A stretch of DNA of 10,654 nt, taken from the NCBI GenBank assembly GCA_031547045.1, contig JAVBSN010000032.1, forward strand, positions 1-10,654. Reading direction: 5' to 3'. The DNA is from JAVBSN01 sp031547045. GTDB lineage: Bacteria; Bacillota; Clostridia; Lachnospirales; Lachnospiraceae. The notes beneath the pieces were generated by a model that saw nothing but the letters and a program-made list of their open reading frames with translations, was not told where the DNA came from and did not search any database. Shown here piece by piece: positions 6,547 to 10,654 of this stretch. Positions within the stretch are counted from its first letter, which is position 1, and each line of letters starts with the position of its first letter. The translations under genes were made by a program, and so were the position numbers.

Positions 6547-7554
6547 CTACCATTCTAAGTTTTCCGATTCAGTAGCTCTATCTCTTAATAACAATGACAT
6601 AACAGCTTCTCTAGCTGGTACATCTTCAAATAATACCTTATTTACTTGTTCTACTATTGGCATTGATACATTATATTTCTTTGATAAAGCAAGGGCTGCT
6701 TTTGCTGAGTATACACCTTCAACAACCATTTTAACTTCATCCATAGCTTCTGTATACGTCTTACCTTGACCTATTAAATATCCAGCACTTCTATTACGAC
6801 TATGCTTACTTGTACAAGTAACTATTAAATCACCTATTCCTGATAAACCAGAGAATGTAGCATAATTGCCACCCATAGCAACTCCTAATCTAGCCATTTC
6901 AGTAGCTCCTCTAGTCATTAATGCTGCCTTAGTATTATCTCCATAACCTAATCCATCAACTACACCTGCTGCTAATGCAATAACATTTTTAATTGAACCA
7001 CCTAATTCAATACCTATTACATCAGGACTAGTATATACTCTAAATACTTGATTCATAAATGTATCTTGAATTAAATGTGCTATTTCTTTATCTTTTGAAC
7101 CAACTACAACTGTTGTAGGAAGCTTCTTTCCAACTTCTTCTGCATGAGAAGGTCCAGAAAGTACAGCTACATTTGCTTGTGGAATCTCTTCTTCAATAAT
7201 CTCAACCAATGTCATAAGTGTTGATTCTTCTATTCCCTTTGCAACATTTACAATTATTTGTCCTTCACTAACATACGGTGAAACTGTCTTAGCTGTTGAT
7301 CTTACAAAAGGTGAAGGTACTGCAAATACTAATATATCTCTACCTTCAATAGCTTCTTCTAAACTAGTTGTTGCAATTATATCTTTATCTAATATAACTC
7401 CTGGAAGCTTATCTTTTTGCTCATGGAATTCGTTAAGCATATCTACTTCATTTTTATCTATTGACCAAATAGTAACTTGATTACCGTTATCCTTTAATAA
7501 TGAAGCTAACGCAGTTCCCCAACTTCCTGCACCTAAAACACTAACATTTCTCAT
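6547..7554 (-). CDS. gpsA: glycerol-3-phosphate dehydrogenase [NAD(P)+]
   Basis: GpsA reduces dihydroxyacetone phosphate to sn-glycerol-3-phosphate in the cytoplasm, giving the backbone for phospholipids. The protein chosen here has 335 aa, the usual length. It begins with the Rossmann motif VSVLGAGSWGTALA (4-17), continues with VFAVPSPFVR and NVAKGIE, then SGPSHAEEV (133-141), and has the catalytic lysine, Lys189, in ELGGSIKNVIALAAG. The motif GDNTKAALMTRG is also intact. The ATG at 7554 is preferred to a TTG six codons upstream because that TTG sits next to the GGAGG that serves the ATG. It lies 22 nt after plsY, whose enzyme uses the product, and is the last gene before a strong terminator. 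The last codon is TGG (Trp), followed by TAG. Confidence 0.97.
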   Translation of the reverse strand: MRNVSVLGAGSWGTALASLLKDNGNQVTIWSIDKNEVDMLNEFHEQKDKLPGVILDKDIIATTSLEEAIEGRDILVFAVPSPFVRSTAKTVSPYVSEGQIIVNVAKGIEESTLMTLVEIIEEEIPQANVAVLSGPSHAEEVGKKLPTTVVVGSKDKEIAHLIQDTFMNQVFRVYTSPDVIGIELGGSIKNVIALAAGVVDGLGYGDNTKAALMTRGATEMARLGVAMGGNYATFSGLSGIGDLIVTCTSKHSRNRSAGYLIGQGKTYTEAMDEVKMVVEGVYSAKAALALSKKYNVSMPIVEQVNKVLFEDVPAREAVMSLLLRDRATESENLEW

Positions 7555-7563
7555 ATTAATACG

Positions 7564-7568
7564 CCTCC
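7564..7568 (-). promoter_or_regulatory. ribosome binding site that fixes the gpsA start
   Basis: GGAGG is followed by 9 nt and the ATG at 7554. The in-frame TTG at 7572 lies immediately before this motif and would have no binding site. Confidence 0.8.
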
Positions 7569-7576
7569 GCAACCAT

Positions 7577-8248
7577 TTATTCTTTATCTTTTTTATCGCC
7601 CCATAGCTTACGTTCTTCGCCTTTTACTAATCTAACTATATTATCCTTATGTCTAATAAATGCCAACAGCGTAAACAAAAAGACCCATACATAACTTTCA
7701 TATCTCAGTGATGCTATTTCATTATTAATTGATAATATACCTATTTCACCATATATCACAAATAATACGAATAATGCTGTTACTATAACTAATGATCCCA
7801 ATGATACATATCTTGATATTATAACTGTAATTATAAATATAAATAAACAAGGTATAATCACTTTCCATTCTAGTGTACCAACAATAGCTCCTGCTGTTGC
7901 TGCAATACCTTTACCACCCTTAAAATTAAGATAACAAGGAAAATTATGTCCTAATACAACCCCTAATCCTGTAGCTAACATCATAACATATGTAAGCTCT
8001 GGTCTATCAATTGCACCAGCCATCATTCTTGCAATAACGCATGCCACAAATCCTTTTATGAAATCTCCAAGAAATACTATTAATCCTGCTTTCTTACCTA
8101 ATACCCTTAATGCATTAGTAGTTCCTGAATTACCACTTCCCTGTGTTCTAATATCTATGCCATGAACTCTGCCATATATATATCCAGTCTGTATTAATCC
8201 AAATAGGTATCCTACAACTAAACATAAAATTCTTATAACAATATCCAT
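7577..8248 (-). CDS. plsY: acyl-phosphate:glycerol-3-phosphate acyltransferase
   Basis: PlsY is an integral membrane enzyme that transfers an acyl group from acyl-phosphate to glycerol-3-phosphate, making lysophosphatidic acid. The protein is 223 aa, normal for the family, with hydrophobic segments at about 3-25, 55-75, 85-102, 128-145, 150-170 and 184-198. All three family motifs are visible: GSGNSGTTNALR (37-48), GHNFPCYLNFKGGKG (100-114) and the C-terminal RHKDNIVRLVKGEE (199-212). The start lies 1 nt after the der stop, with AAAGGAA upstream inside der, so translation is probably coupled. Directly downstream, gpsA provides its substrate. The C-terminus is charged (KLWGDKKDKE). Confidence 0.97.
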   Translation of the reverse strand: MDIVIRILCLVVGYLFGLIQTGYIYGRVHGIDIRTQGSGNSGTTNALRVLGKKAGLIVFLGDFIKGFVACVIARMMAGAIDRPELTYVMMLATGLGVVLGHNFPCYLNFKGGKGIAATAGAIVGTLEWKVIIPCLFIFIITVIISRYVSLGSLVIVTALFVLFVIYGEIGILSINNEIASLRYESYVWVFLFTLLAFIRHKDNIVRLVKGEERKLWGDKKDKE

Positions 8249-8249
8249 T

Positions 8250-9575
8250 TTATTTATTTTCCTTTCTCTCTCGATAAATAAATTTTAATGGAGTTCCTCT
8301 GAATCCAAAAGTCTCCCTTATTTGATTTTCAATATATCTTGTATATGAAAAATGTGTTAATTCTTTATCATTTACAAATATAACAAATGTAGGTGGTTTA
8401 ACCGAAACCTGAGTAATATAGTATAATTTTAATCTTCTACCCTTATCACTTGGTGGCTGTTGCATAGCTACAGCTTCACTCATAATCTCATTAAGTACAC
8501 CTGTTGCCACTCTTAATGAATGGTTTTCAATAACAGTATCAATTACATCAAATAACTTAGGAAGTCTTTGTCCTGTTTCTGCTGATATAAATATCATCTC
8601 TGCATATTGCATATATGCCAATGTATTTCTTATAGTATTAGTATGTTTATAAATAGTTTTATTATCTTTCTCAATCTTGTCCCATTTATTAACTGCTATT
8701 ATCATACCCTTGCCACGTTCATGTGCTATACCTGCAATCTTTGCATCTTGCTCTGTTACACCTTCACTAGCATCAATAACTAAAATAGCAATGTCACAAC
8801 GCTCTACTGCCGCAACAGTTCTAATAATACTATATCTCTCTATGTCTTCTTTTATTCTACTTTTTCTTCTAAGACCTGCTGTATCTATAAATATATATTC
8901 TTTGCCATTTCTAACAACTTCTGTATCTATAGCATCTCTGGTAGTTCCTGCTATATCAGATACAATACATCTATCTTCACCAAGAAGTTTATTAATAATA
9001 GAGGATTTACCTACATTTGGCTTACCTATTACTGCAATACGTGGTCTCTCATCTTCTACATCTTCTTTGGCACTTTCATCAAAATAACTTACTACCTCAT
9101 CTAGCATGTCACCAAGACCTAATCTTGATGCAGCAGATATAGCATGTGGATCACCTAAACCTAAATTATAAAATTCATATACATCATTCATAAATTTATC
9201 AAAACTATCAACTTTATTTACTACTAATACAACTGGTTTCTTTGATCTTCTAAGCATATCAGCTACCTTGAAGTCATCATCAAGAAGTCCCTGTCTAACA
9301 TCAACAAGAAACATAATTACATTAGCTGTTTCAATCGCAATCTCAGCTTGTTCTCTCATGCTTTTTAATATTATATCTTCACTTTCTGGCTCAATACCAC
9401 CCGTATCAATTAATGTAAAATTATAATCTAGCCAATCAATATCAGCATATATTCTATCCCTTGTAACACCTGGGGTATCTTGAACTATAGAAATCTGTTC
9501 ACCAGCAAGTACATTAAATAATGTTGACTTACCTACATTAGGTCTACCCACAACGGCAACTATTGGTTTACTCAT
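8250..9575 (-). CDS. der: ribosome biogenesis GTPase Der (EngA)
   Basis: Der is an essential GTPase with two G domains that acts in assembly of the large ribosomal subunit. The 441 aa match the family length. Domain 1 has GRPNVGKST (10-18), DTGG (57-60) and NKVD (120-123). An acidic linker follows at about 165-178 (DESAKEDVEDE). Domain 2 has GKPNVGKSS (184-192), the AGTTRD switch (209-214), DTAGLRRK (231-238) and NKWD (296-299). The C-terminal KH-like domain is about 352-437 and ends in FGFRGTPLKFIYRERK. The start ATG shares one base with the stop of the radical SAM gene (TAATG) and has AGAGGAG upstream, so the two are translationally coupled. Nothing in the sequence is unusual. Confidence 0.98.
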   Translation of the reverse strand: MSKPIVAVVGRPNVGKSTLFNVLAGEQISIVQDTPGVTRDRIYADIDWLDYNFTLIDTGGIEPESEDIILKSMREQAEIAIETANVIMFLVDVRQGLLDDDFKVADMLRRSKKPVVLVVNKVDSFDKFMNDVYEFYNLGLGDPHAISAASRLGLGDMLDEVVSYFDESAKEDVEDERPRIAVIGKPNVGKSSIINKLLGEDRCIVSDIAGTTRDAIDTEVVRNGKEYIFIDTAGLRRKSRIKEDIERYSIIRTVAAVERCDIAILVIDASEGVTEQDAKIAGIAHERGKGMIIAVNKWDKIEKDNKTIYKHTNTIRNTLAYMQYAEMIFISAETGQRLPKLFDVIDTVIENHSLRVATGVLNEIMSEAVAMQQPPSDKGRRLKLYYITQVSVKPPTFVIFVNDKELTHFSYTRYIENQIRETFGFRGTPLKFIYRERKENK

Positions 9576-10654
9576 TATTTTTCTCCTCTAAATATCTCGT
9601 TTACAAAATCCGCTCCGTTAGATTGTACAACAGCAACTTGGACTTGTAAAGCCTTTTGGAATTCTTCCAATGTCATATCATCTAAAAATATATCTTCATC
9701 TGCTTTAAGCATATCATTAGGTATTATTAACTTCTCACCTAACTCTTTATATTTTATTTGTGCAACTATATCATTACCTGTAAGTAATCCTGTTACAGTT
9801 ATTCTTTCACCAAAGAAATTATTAACTATAGGATATACATTTATATTAACATTAGGAATCTTATCTTCAATTATTTTAACTGCTCTACATACATAATCAT
9901 ATGCTAAAACACCTGATACTATAGATACTGTAATATTTTCAGAAAATATTTTTTCATTTTCCATATTTAGAATGTCTTGTATTGCATATCTTACCTCATC
10001 AAGATAAGACCTAACCATTCCCACTCCATTTTCTATCTGAACATACCCATCATAGGATTCTTCAGTTGGCACTTCTATTCCTGCATTTATATACCACTCA
10101 TCAGAGGCATGTATAAAATGTGTTCCATATTCTTCATAAGCTAATTTTTGATACTTATTAACTATATCTATTACACTCTTTGAATCTTCTTTATTAAAAG
10201 TCTCTAATTCAAATAAACCCTCTCTATATTTAGATAATCCTACTGGAACAACTGAAACACTTTGCATATAAGGCATATATTTCATCAAGTCTCCTATTGT
10301 ATTATCTAGTTCTTGTCTATCATTAACACCCTTACATAATACTATTTGTCCGTTCATAACAATTTCAGCATCATAAAACTTCTTAATCTTACTTAAAGCA
10401 TCTCCAGCAAATCTATTATTAAGCATCTTGCATCTAAGTTCAGGATTGGTTGTATGAACAGAAACATTAATAGGTGCTAATTTGTATTTAATAATTCTAT
10501 CTACATCCTCATCAGACATATTAGTAAGTGTTATATAATTTCCCTGTAAAAATGATAGTCTTGAATCATCATCCTTAAAATATATGGTTTCTCTCATATT
10601 AGGCGGATTCTGATCTATAAAGCAAAATATACATTTATTACGACAAGAACGGTC
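9575..10654 (-). CDS. radical SAM / DUF512 protein, N-terminus beyond the window
   Basis: The visible 359 codons stay in frame to the right edge. Just inside the edge they encode CRNKCIFC, the CX3CX2C set that binds a radical SAM 4Fe-4S cluster (visible residues 4, 8 and 11). The ATG at 10597 is therefore internal and not the start. Further visible parts are the TIM-barrel-like central region, including INVSVHTTNPELR, and a C-terminal DUF512-type region (about 255-359) with VSGVLAYDYV, NNFFGERITVTGLLTG and IPNDMLKADEDIFLDDMTLEEF. Family members usually have a PDZ-like domain before the cysteines, which would be the missing part. The reaction and substrate are unknown. In clostridia the gene is commonly found next to der, and here it overlaps der by one base, so it may be linked to ribosome assembly or simply to operon control. 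The visible part has no frameshift. Confidence 0.9.
   Translation of the reverse strand, partial: DRSCRNKCIFCFIDQNPPNMRETIYFKDDDSRLSFLQGNYITLTNMSDEDVDRIIKYKLAPINVSVHTTNPELRCKMLNNRFAGDALSKIKKFYDAEIVMNGQIVLCKGVNDRQELDNTIGDLMKYMPYMQSVSVVPVGLSKYREGLFELETFNKEDSKSVIDIVNKYQKLAYEEYGTHFIHASDEWYINAGIEVPTEESYDGYVQIENGVGMVRSYLDEVRYAIQDILNMENEKIFSENITVSIVSGVLAYDYVCRAVKIIEDKIPNVNINVYPIVNNFFGERITVTGLLTGNDIVAQIKYKELGEKLIIPNDMLKADEDIFLDDMTLEEFQKALQVQVAVVQSNGADFVNEIFRGEK

Noticed and set aside
6428..6553. A 42-residue N-terminal extension of SpoIVA
   Set aside because: It would overlap the end of gpsA and the terminator, has no ribosome binding site, and does not resemble the family N-terminus.
8677..9087. 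A 136-codon plus-strand open frame
   Set aside because: It lies entirely antisense to der, which has every GTPase motif, and it has no recognisable domain. It is a by-product of der's codon pattern.
1..10654. CRISPR arrays, tRNA or rRNA genes, insertion sequences, phage genes
   Set aside because: No spaced direct repeats, no cloverleaf or rRNA-like stretches, no transposase or integrase motifs. The gaps between genes are all shorter than 150 bases.

Overview
The window comes from a low-GC, endospore-forming Gram-positive bacterium, most likely a clostridial (Lachnospiraceae-like) Firmicute. The reasons are the strongly AT-rich coding sequence, GGAGG-type ribosome binding sites, tight unidirectional operons, a spore-coat gene (spoIVA), and the order radical SAM/DUF512 - der - plsY - gpsA - spoIVA, which is typical of clostridia. 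Every supported gene is on the minus strand, so transcription runs from the right edge to the left edge.

Right part (10654 to 6485): a housekeeping operon. A radical SAM/DUF512 protein (its N-terminus lies beyond the edge) overlaps der by one base. Next come plsY (1-nt gap) and gpsA (22-nt gap). Der is a ribosome-assembly GTPase. GpsA makes sn-glycerol-3-phosphate and PlsY acylates it, so the two are consecutive steps of phospholipid synthesis. A strong hairpin plus T-run ends the operon after gpsA.

Middle part (6484 to 4909): spoIVA stands alone, with its own promoter (sigma-E-like, overlapping a possible sigma-A match) and a 14-bp palindrome 4 nt after its stop.

Left part (4874 to 1): a compact transcription unit behind a consensus-quality sigma-A promoter (TTGACA, 17 nt, TACAAT). 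In order it encodes a membrane-anchored extracellular protein with Ig-like repeats and a transglutaminase-like domain, an Asp/Glu-racemase-family enzyme, a stand-alone amino-acid adenylation enzyme, a carrier protein, and an MBOAT acyltransferase that runs off the edge. The last three match the roles of DltA, DltC and DltB in teichoic-acid D-alanylation. The racemase and transglutaminase-like partners do not belong to a classical dlt operon, and the adenylation pocket (Asp201, Ala202, Lys205, Gly273) looks more like that of a glutamate-activating domain than that of DltA. My working hypothesis is a dlt-like pathway that makes, activates and exports an acidic, possibly D-configured amino acid onto a cell-surface acceptor.

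The MBOAT gene contains an in-frame TGA exactly where the family has a conserved Trp, and family-like sequence continues in frame behind it. The pathway may therefore be broken in this strain, or the base may be a sequence error.

I see no RNA genes, mobile elements, CRISPR arrays or other repeats, and no gene-free stretch longer than 300 bases.
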